The notes: a model not told the origin generated them from the letters alone. DNA of 64,000 bases from Cognatiluteimonas profundi (GCF_009792795.1 NZ_VKHQ01000003.1:186001-250000), one strand, 5' to 3'. Positions 45,291-54,616 are shown, numbered from the stretch's first letter. Numbers and translations: made by a program.

Positions 45291-47213
45291 ATGGCCAAGA
45301 TCATCGGCATCGACCTGGGCACGACGAATTCGTGCGTGGCGATCATGGAAGGCGGCAAGCCGCGCGTCATTGAAAACGCGGAGGGCGATCGCACCACGCC
45401 GTCGATCGTCGCCTACACCAAGGACGGCGAAGTGCTGGTCGGCGCATCGGCCAAGCGCCAGGCCGTCACCAATCCCAAGAACACGTTCTATGCCGTCAAG
45501 CGACTGATCGGCCGCAAGTTCGAGGACGCCGAGGTCAAGAAGGACCTGGATCTCGTTCCCTACGGGATCATCCAGCACGACAACGGCGATGCCTGGGTCG
45601 CGACCAGCGATGGCAAGAAGCTGTCGCCGCAGGAAGTCTCCGCACGCATCCTTGAAAAGATGAAGAAGACCGCCGAAGCCTACCTGGGCGAGACGGTGAC
45701 CGAAGCGGTGATCACCGTGCCGGCGTACTTCAACGACTCGCAGCGCCAGGCGACCAAGGACGCCGGCCGCATCGCGGGCCTGGACGTCAAGCGCATCATC
45801 AACGAGCCCACCGCGGCCGCGCTGGCCTATGGCATGGACAAGAAGGGTGGCGACCGCAAGATCGCCGTCTATGACCTCGGCGGCGGTACGTTCGACGTGT
45901 CCATCATCGAGATCGCGTCGGTCGACGGCGACATGCAGGTTGAAGTGCTCGCCACCAACGGCGATACCTTCCTGGGCGGTGAGGATTTCGACAAGCGGGT
46001 GATCGACTTCCTGGTCGAGGAATTCCAGAAGGAGCAGGGCATCGACCTGCGCAAGGACCACCTGGCGTTGCAGCGCCTGAAGGACGCTGCCGAACGCGCG
46101 AAGATCGAGCTGTCCACCAGCCAGCAGACCGAAGTCAACCTGCCGTACGTGACCGCCGACGCTTCCGGTCCGAAGCACCTCAACATCAAGCTGACCCGCG
46201 CCAAGCTGGAGTCGCTGGTCGACGACCTGATCAAGAAGACGATCGGCCCGTGCCAGATCGCGATGAAGGACGCTGGCATCAAGCCCGGCGACATCGGCGA
46301 GGTGATCCTCGTTGGCGGCCAGACGCGCATGCCGAAGGTCCAGCAGGCCGTGACCGAGTTCTTCGGCAAGGAGCCGCGCAAGGACGTGAATCCCGACGAA
46401 GCGGTTGCCGTCGGTGCGGCCATCCAGGGTGGCGTCCTGCAGGGCGACGTCAAGGATGTCCTGCTCCTCGACGTGACCCCGCTGAGCCTGGGCATCGAGA
46501 CCTTGGGCGGCGTGTTCACCAAGATCATCGAGAAGAACACCACCGTCCCGACCAAGGCGGCGCAGACGTTCTCGACCGCCGATGACAACCAGAGCGCGGT
46601 GACCGTGCATGTGTTGCAGGGCGAGCGCGAGCAGGCGCGATTCAACAAGTCGCTGGCGAAGTTCGACCTGACCGGCATCGAGCCGGCGCAGCGTGGCATG
46701 CCGCAGGTCGAGGTCGCCTTCGACATCGACGCCAACGGCATCCTGCACGTGTCGGCCCGCGACAAGAAGACCGGCAAGGAACAGAAGGTGGAGATCAAGG
46801 CCGGTTCGGGCCTGTCGGACGAGGAAATCCAGCGGATGGTCCAGGATGCGGAAGCGCATCGCGAGGACGACAAGAAGTTCCATGAACTGGTCCAGGCGCG
46901 CAACCACGCCGACGCCCTGATTCATGCAACCCGCAGCGCGATCAAGGACAATGGCGACAAGGTCGGCGGCGAAGTCATCGGTCGTGCGGAAGGCGCGATC
47001 GCCGAGCTGGAAACAGCGATGAAGGGCGATGACAAGGCGCAGATCGAAGCCAAGTCCAAGGGGCTGGAAGAAGCAGGCCAGGCGTTGTTTGCCGCCGCGC
47101 AGCAGGCCGGTGCTGGCGCTTCCGGACCACAGCCCGGTGCGCAGGGCGGTGGCGAGGATGTCGTCGATGCCGAGTTCACCGAGGTCCGGGACAACGACGG
47201 CAAGCAGGCCTGA
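45291..47213 (+). CDS. dnaK: Molecular chaperone DnaK (Hsp70)
   Basis: A 640-residue Hsp70. The ATPase domain opens [19 protein letters not shown], with the phosphate loop [12 protein letters not shown] and adenosine motif [13 protein letters not shown]; the [14 protein letters not shown] linker leads into the substrate-binding domain, and the acidic C-terminal end [10 protein letters not shown] is the EEVD-like bacterial tail. A GAGGGAG Shine-Dalgarno precedes the ATG. A GC-rich hairpin separates it from dnaJ. Confidence 0.98.
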   Translation: MAKIIGIDLGTTNSCVAIMEGGKPRVIENAEGDRTTPSIVAYTKDGEVLVGASAKRQAVTNPKNTFYAVKRLIGRKFEDAEVKKDLDLVPYGIIQHDNGDAWVATSDGKKLSPQEVSARILEKMKKTAEAYLGETVTEAVITVPAYFNDSQRQATKDAGRIAGLDVKRIINEPTAAALAYGMDKKGGDRKIAVYDLGGGTFDVSIIEIASVDGDMQVEVLATNGDTFLGGEDFDKRVIDFLVEEFQKEQGIDLRKDHLALQRLKDAAERAKIELSTSQQTEVNLPYVTADASGPKHLNIKLTRAKLESLVDDLIKKTIGPCQIAMKDAGIKPGDIGEVILVGGQTRMPKVQQAVTEFFGKEPRKDVNPDEAVAVGAAIQGGVLQGDVKDVLLLDVTPLSLGIETLGGVFTKIIEKNTTVPTKAAQTFSTADDNQSAVTVHVLQGEREQARFNKSLAKFDLTGIEPAQRGMPQVEVAFDIDANGILHVSARDKKTGKEQKVEIKAGSGLSDEEIQRMVQDAEAHREDDKKFHELVQARNHADALIHATRSAIKDNGDKVGGEVIGRAEGAIAELETAMKGDDKAQIEAKSKGLEEAGQALFAAAQQAGAGASGPQPGAQGGGEDVVDAEFTEVRDNDGKQA

Positions 47214-47232
47214 AGCGATCGAACAGGCGATG

Positions 47233-47257
47233 ACGGGCAGGCCCACGGCCTGCCCGT
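47233..47257 (+). terminator. dnaK-dnaJ intergenic hairpin (attenuator)
   Basis: ACGGGCAGGCC and GGCCTGCCCGT form an 11-bp perfect stem with a 3-nt loop. It is followed by TTGTTG rather than a T run, so it probably lowers, but does not stop, transcription into dnaJ, or protects the dnaK mRNA end. Confidence 0.6.
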
Positions 47258-47284
47258 TGTTGCGTCAGGGGAATGGATCCATCC

Positions 47285-48412
47285 ATGAGCAAGCGTGACT
47301 ATTACGAAGTCCTGGGTGTCGCCCGCGACGCGTCGGACGACGAACTGAAGAAGGCTTATCGCCGCTGCGCGATGAAGCACCATCCGGATCGCAACCCCGA
47401 CGATGCGGTGGCGCTGGAGGCGTTCAAGGACTGCAAGCAGGCCTACGAAATCCTGTCGGATCCGTCCAAGCGGCGGCTCTACGACGCGCACGGACATGCC
47501 GCGTTCGAGCACGGTGGCGGCGGCCAGGCGCCCGGTGCCGGGTTCGGCGACATGGGCGACATCTTCGGGGACATCTTCGGCAACATCTTTGGCGGCGGAG
47601 CGCCCGGTCGCGGCGCGCGACGCGGTGCCGACATCGGCTACGTGATGGAGCTCGACCTGGAGGACGCCGTCGCAGGCACCCAGAAGCAGATCGAGATCCC
47701 GACGCTGGCCGGTTGCGGCGCCTGTGCGTCCACCGGCTCCGAGGACGGCAAGCTCAGTGTCTGCGCGACATGCCACGGGCACGGGCAGGTGCGCATGCAG
47801 CGCGGCATCTTCACCATGCAGCAGCCCTGTCCGCACTGTGGCGGCCGTGGCCAGAACATCACCAATCCCTGCAAGGTCTGCCACGGCGCCGGCCGCGTCG
47901 AGGAAGAAAAGATCCTGTCGGTGAAGATCCCGGCGGGCGTCGACAACGGCGACCGCATCCGCCTGGCCGGCGAAGGCGAGGCCGGGCCGGCGGGAACGCC
48001 GCCTGGCGATCTCTACGTCGAAGTGCGGGTGCGTCCGCATCCGATCTTCGAGCGCGACGGCGACGACCTGCATTGCGACGTGCCGATCCGCATTTCGCAG
48101 GCTGCGCTGGGCGATTCGGTGCGGGTGCCGACACTCGGTGGCGAGGCGGAGATCCGCGTTCCCGCCGAGACCCAGACAGGCAAGGTCTTCCGCTTGCGCG
48201 ACAAGGGCGTCAAGTCGGTCCGCAGCCGCAAGCCGGGCGACCTGTACTGCAAGGTCGTGGTCGAAACGCCGGTGAATCTCACCTCCGAGCAACGCGTGCT
48301 GATGGAGCAGTTCGAAGCGACCTTCACCGGAGAGAACGCACGCCGGCATTCGCCCAGGTCATCGACATTCCTCGACGGCGTCAAGGGCTTCTGGGATCGC
48401 ATGGTCTCCTGA
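47285..48412 (+). CDS. dnaJ: Co-chaperone DnaJ (Hsp40)
   Basis: A 375-residue type I DnaJ. The J domain has [22 protein letters not shown] and the HPD motif in [10 protein letters not shown], followed by a Gly/Phe-rich linker. The zinc domain has four repeats: [24 protein letters not shown] and CKVCHGAG, where the first departs slightly from CxxCxGxG (Ser for Gly). It stimulates DnaK ATPase. The start ATG 47285 gives [11 protein letters not shown]. Confidence 0.97.
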   Translation: MSKRDYYEVLGVARDASDDELKKAYRRCAMKHHPDRNPDDAVALEAFKDCKQAYEILSDPSKRRLYDAHGHAAFEHGGGGQAPGAGFGDMGDIFGDIFGNIFGGGAPGRGARRGADIGYVMELDLEDAVAGTQKQIEIPTLAGCGACASTGSEDGKLSVCATCHGHGQVRMQRGIFTMQQPCPHCGGRGQNITNPCKVCHGAGRVEEEKILSVKIPAGVDNGDRIRLAGEGEAGPAGTPPGDLYVEVRVRPHPIFERDGDDLHCDVPIRISQAALGDSVRVPTLGGEAEIRVPAETQTGKVFRLRDKGVKSVRSRKPGDLYCKVVVETPVNLTSEQRVLMEQFEATFTGENARRHSPRSSTFLDGVKGFWDRMVS

Positions 48413-48430
48413 GGCATTGCTGCAAATCGA

Positions 48431-48477
48431 GGTGCGCCGATCGACGCACCCCGCCGCAAGCCCGGCGTTATTGCCGG
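48431..48477. terminator. Hairpins between convergent dnaJ and tyrosinase genes
   Basis: GGTGCG pairs with CGCACC (48431-48450), and a second stem CCGGC/GCCGG (48462-48477) overlaps the tyrosinase stop. Neither has a T run. They may act as weak terminators for dnaJ or for the minus-strand oxidase gene. Confidence 0.35.
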
Positions 48478-50000
48478 ATCAACTGCATCGATGCCACCAG
48501 TGGCTTTGCATTCGGGTTCGGCCGACCGCCCGGCACGATGGTGAGCAACAGGCTGTCCGGCGCATGCACGTTGTTACGGGCCAGCCGCTGCAGGATCGAT
48601 GTCACGTCGAAGCTGTAGAAGTTTTCTCCCAGTGCTTCGGCCATCGCGCCGCCACCGTGGTCATGGAACTCGGCGTCGAAGAAATTGATGTTGCCGACAT
48701 AGTTGTCCGGCTGCAGCCGCTGTGCGCGTGCCGGCCTGAGGTACAGGTGGTAGAGGACCTCGGGCTGGGCCCATGCGTGGAGGCCCTTCAGCACGACGTA
48801 GCAGCGCTGCTCGGGATGCGCCGCATCCAGTCCAAGGACGGACGCCGCGTGCGAGCCTGCAATTCGCAGCAGATCGACATCCACGGCGCTGGCGCCGAGG
48901 TTCGCGCCGGCGCGCGCCTGGCCGACCAGTCGTGGCGCGGAGCCGCCCGTCAACGTGGCGGTGCCGGACAACATGCTGGTCGCGGCCAGCGTGGTCGTCG
49001 GCGCCACCGGGCGCGGTATGAGCGCATCGTAGGTGTAGCCCATGTTCGCCGCGTTGAATGCGCTGCTCAGCTTCCGCGTGGCCCTGACGCCCTTCACGTC
49101 GGCGAATACGAAGGACGCGCTGGCCCATGGCGCGGTGGTTGGATTCTTGCCGCCGGTCCTGTTCCAGCTGGCCCACATGCGGTCGATGTTGCTGTGATGC
49201 ACCCAGAACAGCGGGTCGTTGCACGCGTATGGAACCGTGCCCATGCCGTCGCCGTTGCCGACAAGTACGTGGATGCGACCGTGGATGCCGGAGTCGATGG
49301 CGCGACAGAAGCCCTGCACGCTGTTGACATTGCTGTAGGTCGTTTTCAGCAAGGCGTCGGAGATATCCATCGGGTCACCGGGTTGACCTTGCTGGATCGG
49401 CAGCCCGCTGTTGGCCAGCGAAGAGCGCTCCGGCCGGTAAAGGCTGCCGAAGACAGGGTCATCGGGAAGGATGAACTGCGGCGGCAGCACGCCGCGTTTC
49501 GCCGGGTCGCTTGAGGTGTAATCCCAGTAGGGCAGGGTGAAATCCGACCGGCCGCTGACCTGCCGCACGATGCGCTCGAAGTAGTAGACGAACAGCCGGT
49601 GCCACGGGAAGAAATTGTTGTAGTTCTGGCCCGAGTGCGGCTGGCAGGTGTCCCAGGTGTCGTTGGCCAGGGTCTTCAGCGTGGATGGATTGGAGCCGAA
49701 GATGCGGGACATCTCAGCTGTTTTCGTCGTGCTGCCGTCCACGAAATGGGTGTACCACTGCCACATCCAGCTCATCGGGTGGGTGGGCCCGAGCGCTTGC
49801 ATCCTGGGCACGGCGGCGGCATAGATCGCCAGCATTTCCTGGCCCTTCGAGCTCGCGGCGTCGTAGCGGACCTTCAGTGTTGCGGCTTCGGCCACGGGCG
49901 ACAGCCCAAGTGCCAGCGGAGCGGCCGCGAACGCCTTGAGCACGTCCCTGCGGGGAATCAGGATTGCGGTCGAGTCACAGGGTGAGGGGCAGCATTCCAT
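48468..50000 (-). CDS. Tat-exported tyrosinase-type copper oxidase, copy 1
   Basis: A 510-residue type-3 copper oxidase. The N-terminus has a twin-arginine signal (RRDVLKAFAAAPLALGLSPVAEA) after a Cys-rich leader. CuA ligands are H85 (QWYTHF), H122 (CQPHSGQN) and H134 (PWHRLF); CuB has SGIHGRIH and WVHHSNIDRMW. C119 may form the Cys-His thioether seen in plant and fungal enzymes. A second domain of about 180 residues with FFDAEFHDHG follows. It acts on phenols or catechols in the periplasm; substrate unknown. GGAGG lies 8 nt before the ATG. It is the last of three paralogues. Confidence 0.92.
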   Translation of the reverse strand: MECCPSPCDSTAILIPRRDVLKAFAAAPLALGLSPVAEAATLKVRYDAASSKGQEMLAIYAAAVPRMQALGPTHPMSWMWQWYTHFVDGSTTKTAEMSRIFGSNPSTLKTLANDTWDTCQPHSGQNYNNFFPWHRLFVYYFERIVRQVSGRSDFTLPYWDYTSSDPAKRGVLPPQFILPDDPVFGSLYRPERSSLANSGLPIQQGQPGDPMDISDALLKTTYSNVNSVQGFCRAIDSGIHGRIHVLVGNGDGMGTVPYACNDPLFWVHHSNIDRMWASWNRTGGKNPTTAPWASASFVFADVKGVRATRKLSSAFNAANMGYTYDALIPRPVAPTTTLAATSMLSGTATLTGGSAPRLVGQARAGANLGASAVDVDLLRIAGSHAASVLGLDAAHPEQRCYVVLKGLHAWAQPEVLYHLYLRPARAQRLQPDNYVGNINFFDAEFHDHGGGAMAEALGENFYSFDVTSILQRLARNNVHAPDSLLLTIVPGGRPNPNAKPLVASMQLIRQ

Positions 50001-50095
50001 GGTGTGTTCCTCCGAAATCCATCGCTGCGCGGATGACTCCGATGTCATTCATCGGCGCAGCGGATGTCACTTTCGGAGCTTGCCCGCGGATGGAA

Positions 50096-50109
50096 TTGAT
50101 GCAGATCAA
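50096..50109 (-). promoter_or_regulatory. Perfect FNR/ANR-type box upstream of tyrosinase copy 1
   Basis: TTGATGCAGATCAA matches the FNR-family consensus TTGAT-N4-ATCAA at every fixed position. It lies 96 nt upstream of the copy 1 start codon. If used as a class II site at -41.5, transcription would begin near 50061. This suggests oxygen- or redox-linked control of this oxidase. Confidence 0.6.
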
Positions 50110-50302
50110 AAGCGCAGTGTATTGGTGCGCATTGATGTTTCATTGTGGCGCGACACTGCGATGACTGTCGCGCTCGATATCGCGCTTGCAGCCTCGGCCA
50201 TCATCTTGATCGCTGGTGGGCGACGCCGACTTCGCCACCTGCAGCCAGGTGCCTGGCCGAAGCAGCAGGCATGCGCGCGTCGGGAGAGCGTTCCAGTAAA
50301 GG

Positions 50303-50326
50303 AAAGGGCCGCATCTGCGGCCCTTT
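50303..50326 (-). terminator. Terminator after tyrosinase copy 2
   Basis: AAAGGGCCGC and GCGGCCCTTT form a 10-bp stem with a 4-nt loop, just beyond the copy 2 stop on the minus strand, followed by CCTTT. It likely ends the copy 3-copy 2 transcript and leaves copy 1 with its own promoter. Confidence 0.75.
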
Positions 50327-50347
50327 CTTCAAATACGGTTGCTGTCG

Positions 50348-51883
50348 CTACTGACGAACCAGCTCGATCGTGGAAACGATCGGCTTGCCGCCGGGAGTCG
50401 GTTTGCCGCCAGGAACGAAGGTCACGAACAATGCATCGCGCGCGTTGTGGTTTCCGCTGAGCGCAATCCTCTTGAGTATCTCGGTGACATCGAAGCTGTA
50501 GAAATTCTCGCCAATGGCGGCGCCCATCGCGCCATGCCCGTGATCATGGAATTCGGCGTCGAAGAAGTTGATGTTGCCCGCGTATGCCTGCCGGGTGAGC
50601 CTCGGCTGTCCGCCTGCGGGAGTGAGGTAGACGTGGTAGAGGACTTCGGGCTGGGACCAGGTATGCAGGTCCTTGACCACCAGGTAGGTGCACTTGTCGG
50701 GCTGGTTGGGATCCAGGCCAAGGACCGCCGTCTGCGGGGTTCCCGCGAGGGGCTGCAGGGACACATGCATCGCTGTTGCGCCAAGCGCGGCTGGCGCCGC
50801 CGATCTGGCGACATGCTCGGCCTTCTTGCCTGGCCTGCTCGAGGTGGATGCGCCCAGCAGTGTCGTTGCGCTTGCGGCAGCCAAGGTGGCGGGTGCGGCC
50901 GGGGGCGGCGTCGGCTTGGGAATGAACGCGTCGTACGAGTAGCCCAGGTTCAATGCGCTGAACGCGAACGACAGCTTGCGCGCCACGCGGACACCGTTGG
51001 CATCGGCGAACACGAACATCTGATTGGCCCAGGCCGTTTCCGGTGTCCCCAGCGTCGGGTTCTTGTTGCCATTCTTGTTCCAGCTGGCCCACATCCGGTC
51101 GATGTTGCTGTGGTGCACCCAGAACAGCGGGTCCTGGCAGGCATAGGGAACCGCCCCCATGTCGCTCTTGGTGCCGACCAGCACGTGGATGCGGCCATGG
51201 ATGCCCGAATCGATGGCGCGACACAAACCCTGCACGCTGTCGACCGTGCTGTAGGTCGTCTTCAGCATGGCGTCGGTGATGTCCATCGGATCGCCGGCCT
51301 GGTATTTCTGGATCGGCTCGCCACTGTTGGCGAGCGTGCCGCGATCGGGTCGATACAGTGATCCGTAGATCGGGTCGTCGGGCAGCCGGAATGCTTCAGG
51401 CACGACGCCACGCTTTGCCGGATCGGTCGAGGTGTAGTCCCAATAGGGCAGCGTGAACTCGGGATGCCCGCCGACCTGGCGCACGATCCGCTCGAAGTAG
51501 AAGACGAACAACCGATGCCAGGGCAGGAAGTTGTTCGAGTTCTGCCCGGAGTGCGACTGGCAGGTATCCCAGGTTTCGTTCGCAAGCGAACTCTGCGGCG
51601 TCACATCGGTGCCGAAGATGCGGGTGATCTCGTCGGCCTTGGTCGTGGTGCCGTTGACGAAATGCGTATACCACTGCCACATCCAGCTCATGGGATTGTC
51701 AGGGCCCAGCGCCTGCATCTTGTAGACGGCGTCGGCGTAGATGGCGAGCATGGCCTGGCCGTCCGGGCTGGCGATGTCGTAGCGCACCTTCAGGTCGGCT
51801 GCACGTGCGAGCGGCGACAGTCCAAGGGCCATGGGCATGGCGGCGGCGCCCTTCAGCAGGGTTCGGCGGGTTATCGAGGACAT
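50348..51883 (-). CDS. Tat-exported tyrosinase-type copper oxidase, copy 2
   Basis: A 511-residue paralogue. The signal peptide has a clear Tat motif (TRRTLLKGAAAMPMALGLSPLARA). CuA ligands are H74, H111 and H123 (with C108 three residues before H111); CuB ligands are H229, H233 and H257 or H258 in SGIHGRIH and WVHHSNIDRMW. The C-terminal domain with FFDAEFHDHGHG is present. A linker of low-complexity Ala/Pro/Thr (about 325-365) joins the two parts. The residue after the first CuB His is Gly, as in plant polyphenol oxidases of catechol-oxidase type, so diphenol oxidation is favoured over tyrosine hydroxylation. AGGA lies upstream of ATG 51883. Confidence 0.92.
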   Translation of the reverse strand: MSSITRRTLLKGAAAMPMALGLSPLARAADLKVRYDIASPDGQAMLAIYADAVYKMQALGPDNPMSWMWQWYTHFVNGTTTKADEITRIFGTDVTPQSSLANETWDTCQSHSGQNSNNFLPWHRLFVFYFERIVRQVGGHPEFTLPYWDYTSTDPAKRGVVPEAFRLPDDPIYGSLYRPDRGTLANSGEPIQKYQAGDPMDITDAMLKTTYSTVDSVQGLCRAIDSGIHGRIHVLVGTKSDMGAVPYACQDPLFWVHHSNIDRMWASWNKNGNKNPTLGTPETAWANQMFVFADANGVRVARKLSFAFSALNLGYSYDAFIPKPTPPPAAPATLAAASATTLLGASTSSRPGKKAEHVARSAAPAALGATAMHVSLQPLAGTPQTAVLGLDPNQPDKCTYLVVKDLHTWSQPEVLYHVYLTPAGGQPRLTRQAYAGNINFFDAEFHDHGHGAMGAAIGENFYSFDVTEILKRIALSGNHNARDALFVTFVPGGKPTPGGKPIVSTIELVRQ

Positions 51884-52025
51884 GCGGCTTTCCTTCTGCG
51901 GCGGCGCCAGCATCGCGGGCGCCACTCGGGGCTGTGTTGGAGTGGATTGCACGCAGGCGCGCCATCACAAGCGACGGCGCGGCCTGGCGGTGCAGTGGAC
52001 GTGTGGCGATCCGTCATTCCCGGAG

Positions 52026-53519
52026 TTACTGGATGACGAGTTCGATCGTGGCCACGAGTGGCTTCGCCCCCGCGGTTGGCGTGCCCCCAGGCACGAAGGT
52101 CACGAGCAGACCGTACCGGGCATTCGGATTTCCGCTTCTCGCGATGCCCTGCAATAGCCGGGTCACGTCGAAGCTGTAGAAGTTCTCGCCGAGGGCTTCG
52201 GCCATGGCGCCGTTTCCGTGGTCATGGAATTCCGCGTCGAAGAAATTGATGCTCCCGACATGGCTTTCCCTGCCCAACCGGCCGCCAGTGACGGGCGTGA
52301 GGTAGACGTCGTACAGGACTTCAGGCTGCTTCCAGGTATGCAGGTCCTTGAGCACCAGGTAGGCGTGCTTTTGGGGCTGCGCCGGATTCAGGCCCAGGAC
52401 CGTCGTCGTCGGTGCGCCCGCAAGCGGGACCAGTCTTGCGTGCACGGGCCGGGAACCGAGTTCGGCGGCGGTTTGCGCCTTTGCCACAGATTGCGGTTTC
52501 GTGCCGGTGCTCCGGGTGGCGGTCGTCGCGGTCGCGGCGAGTGTCGTCGCGGGACTCACTGCGGGCGGAATCAAAGCATCGTAGGTGTACCCGAGGGGTT
52601 CGGTGCTGAAGTAATCCAGCAGCCTGCTTGAGACGCGCTGGCCTTGCGGGTCGGCAAAGACGAATGGCTGCCTGGCCCATGCGACCGTGGAGGGATTGAC
52701 GCCCCCATTTGCGTTCCAGCTCACCCACATCCGATCGATGCTGGAGTGATGCACCCAGAACAGGGGGTCGCGGGCGGCGTATGGGACCGCGCCCATGTTG
52801 GTCTTGTTTCCAACCAGCACATGGATGGCTCCGTGGATGCCCGAATCGATGGCGCGACAGAAACCCTGTACCGCGCCGACCGTGCTGTAAGCGGTCTTGG
52901 CCATCGCCGTGCTGATGTCCATCGGATCGGCGGCCTGGTTCTTCTGGATCGGTTGGCCGCTATTGGCCAGCAAGGTGCGGTTGGGCCGGTACAGGACGCT
53001 GTAGGTGGCGTCGTCCTTGAGGCGGAACTGCAGCGGCAGGACGCCGCGCAATGCGGGGTCGGCCGAGACGTAATTCCAGTACGGCACCGCGAATTCCGGA
53101 TGGCCGCTCACCTGGCGGACGATGTTCTCGAAGAAGAACAGGAACATGCGGTGCCACGGCAGGAAGTTGTTCGCGTTCTGTCCCGAATGCGACTGGCAGG
53201 TATTCCACATTTCCGTCGCCAGCGAGCTTGTCGGCGTCACCGTGGTTCCGAAAATGCGGGCGATCTCGTTGGCCTTGGTCGTCGTGCCGTCGACGAAATG
53301 CGTATACCACTGCCACATCCAGCTCAATGGGTTGTCCGGCCCCATGGCCTGCATCTGCTGAACCGAATTGGCGTAGATCTCCATCATCGCGGCCCCGTTG
53401 GGGCTGGCGATGTCGTAGCGCACGACCGGGTCGGCGGCATTGGCGTAGCGCGCCACCCACAATGCCAAGGGCATCGCGGCTGCGCCCTTGAGGAAAATGC
53501 GACGGGATACCTGGCTCAT
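52026..53519 (-). CDS. Tat-exported tyrosinase-type copper oxidase, copy 3
   Basis: A 497-residue paralogue and the first of the three to be transcribed. The Tat signal is textbook (SRRIFLKGAAAMPLALWVARYANA). CuA: H74, C108, H111, H123. CuB: H229, H233, H257/H258 in SGIHGAIH and WVHHSSIDRMW. Copies 1 and 2 have HHSN where this copy has HHSS, the main difference near the copper site. It also carries the C-terminal domain (INFFDAEFHDHGNG). The 142 nt to copy 2 hold no obvious terminator, so copies 3 and 2 may be cotranscribed. GAGG lies 5 nt before ATG 53519. Confidence 0.92.
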   Translation of the reverse strand: MSQVSRRIFLKGAAAMPLALWVARYANAADPVVRYDIASPNGAAMMEIYANSVQQMQAMGPDNPLSWMWQWYTHFVDGTTTKANEIARIFGTTVTPTSSLATEMWNTCQSHSGQNANNFLPWHRMFLFFFENIVRQVSGHPEFAVPYWNYVSADPALRGVLPLQFRLKDDATYSVLYRPNRTLLANSGQPIQKNQAADPMDISTAMAKTAYSTVGAVQGFCRAIDSGIHGAIHVLVGNKTNMGAVPYAARDPLFWVHHSSIDRMWVSWNANGGVNPSTVAWARQPFVFADPQGQRVSSRLLDYFSTEPLGYTYDALIPPAVSPATTLAATATTATRSTGTKPQSVAKAQTAAELGSRPVHARLVPLAGAPTTTVLGLNPAQPQKHAYLVLKDLHTWKQPEVLYDVYLTPVTGGRLGRESHVGSINFFDAEFHDHGNGAMAEALGENFYSFDVTRLLQGIARSGNPNARYGLLVTFVPGGTPTAGAKPLVATIELVIQ

Positions 53520-53720
53520 GACATCCTCTTGTGCCGAATCCGTCCGGCACCGACGAGCTACATCCAGCACGGGCAACCGATCAGCGTGGATGTGCCAGGT
53601 GCTGATCGCGTTCGACCGGCGCAATCCGCGCCAGCTCAATCGCCGGGCGCGAACGCCAGCGATCCACGGTATGAAAACCGTTAAGGCGTGAGCGCGCGGT
53701 CAAATCCAAAGCATGATTGG

Positions 53721-53758
53721 TGTCATGTAACCGGTTTGTCTTGTTTAGTTACATGACA
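53721..53758. promoter_or_regulatory. 11-bp perfect inverted repeat, likely operator
   Basis: TGTCATGTAAC (53721-53731) and GTTACATGACA (53748-53758) are exact inverse complements separated by 16 nt. There is no T run, so it is not a terminator. It lies about 90 nt upstream of dapB and about 200 nt upstream of tyrosinase copy 3. The arms may be two half sites or two binding sites for one regulator. Confidence 0.6.
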
Positions 53759-53836
53759 ACGCGCAGGGGTCGCCGGAACCACCGGTGCAGACCGGCAGTG
53801 CGCCATATGGCGTTGTCCAACCCGCTCGTAACCGGC

Positions 53837-53842
53837 TAGCCT
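53837..53842 (+). promoter_or_regulatory. -10 box TAGCCT, possible leaderless start for dapB
   Basis: TAGCCT, a TANNNT hexamer, ends 6 nt before the dapB ATG at 53849, the same geometry as for iscA and alr. No Shine-Dalgarno sequence precedes the ATG. Confidence 0.45.
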
Positions 53843-53848
53843 GCATTG

Positions 53849-54580
53849 ATGAGTACACCCGCAACCCCTGTCCGGCCGCGCCTTCGTGTCGTCATCCATG
53901 GCGCCACTGGGCGCATGGGCGAAGCCCTTGTGCGGCTTGCCGCCACCGATGACCTGCTGGAGATCGTCGCCGCGGTGTCCGCGAGCGTCGACCAGCGTGT
54001 GGTCGACGGCATCCCCAGGTTCAGCGCACGGGAGCTGGAGGGCCTGCCGGCGTTCGACGTGGCCATCGATTTCAGCCGACCCGACGGTTTCAGCCAGATC
54101 CTCGCCCTGTGCGTCCAGCGCGCAGCCGCGCTGGTTTCCGGCACCACCGGTCTGGATGCTGCCCAGAAGCACGCCCTGCAGGCCGCTGCGGCAGGCATTC
54201 CCGTGCTGTGGGCCTCCAATTTCAGCCTGGGCGTCGCCGTGCTGGCCGACCTCGTCGAAAGGGCGGCACGCGCCCTGCCGGACTGGGACTGCGACATCGT
54301 CGAGGCCCACCACCGCAACAAGCTGGACGCCCCGTCGGGGACCGCGTTGTCGCTGGGCGAGGCCGCGGAGCAGGGCGGGGCACTGCCGCGGTATGCGTCG
54401 CTGCGTGCGGGAGATATCGTCGGGGAGCACACGGTCCAGTTCACGGGCGTGGGTGAACGGATCGAACTGGTCCACCGTGCCGGCAGCCGCGAGATATTCG
54501 CGCGCGGAGCCCTGCATGCCGCCTCCAGGCTGGCGGGACGTGGCCCCGGCCTGTACCGGATCGGCGACATTCTCGACTGA
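53849..54580 (+). CDS. dapB: 4-hydroxy-tetrahydrodipicolinate reductase
   Basis: A 243-residue NAD(P)H-dependent enzyme of lysine and diaminopimelate synthesis. The Rossmann motif is VVIHGATGRMGEALV, and the catalytic/substrate motif EAHHRNKLDAPSGTAL is intact. Its product feeds peptidoglycan and lysine synthesis. The start MSTPATPVRPRLR follows a TTG that could also be used. carA follows after 170 nt. Confidence 0.97.
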   Translation: MSTPATPVRPRLRVVIHGATGRMGEALVRLAATDDLLEIVAAVSASVDQRVVDGIPRFSARELEGLPAFDVAIDFSRPDGFSQILALCVQRAAALVSGTTGLDAAQKHALQAAAAGIPVLWASNFSLGVAVLADLVERAARALPDWDCDIVEAHHRNKLDAPSGTALSLGEAAEQGGALPRYASLRAGDIVGEHTVQFTGVGERIELVHRAGSREIFARGALHAASRLAGRGPGLYRIGDILD

Positions 54581-54610
54581 TCGCGGGTGGCGCGGGCGGC
54601 CTCGCGCCGG

Positions 54611-54616
54611 TAGAAT
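54611..54616 (+). promoter_or_regulatory. Candidate -10 box for carAB
   Basis: TAGAAT at 54611-54616, in the dapB-carA gap, fits the TANNNT -10 pattern. It would give a carA leader of about 130 nt. No good -35 is seen at 16-18 nt upstream. No PyrR-type or attenuator structure was recognised. Confidence 0.35.

Larger units (their letters stand above)
50001..50347. other. 347-nt gap between tyrosinase copies 1 and 2
   Basis: It contains the copy 1 Shine-Dalgarno, a perfect FNR-type box (50096-50109) about 96 nt upstream of copy 1, and the terminator of copy 2 (50303-50326). A short plus-strand frame from 50161 (MTVALDIALAASAIILIAGG) has one hydrophobic stretch but no ribosome-binding site and runs antisense into copy 2, so it is not called. 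Confidence 0.65.
53520..53848. other. 329-nt divergent region between tyrosinase copy 3 and dapB
   Basis: No gene seen. It contains an AT-richer stretch with a perfect 11-bp inverted repeat (53721-53758) and the dapB -10 box (53837-53842). No convincing -35/-10 pair for the tyrosinase gene was found. Confidence 0.65.

Noticed and set aside
50161..50460. Possible small membrane protein on the plus strand between tyrosinase copies 1 and 2
   Set aside because: One hydrophobic stretch only, no ribosome-binding site, and the frame runs antisense into copy 2 with basic low-complexity sequence.
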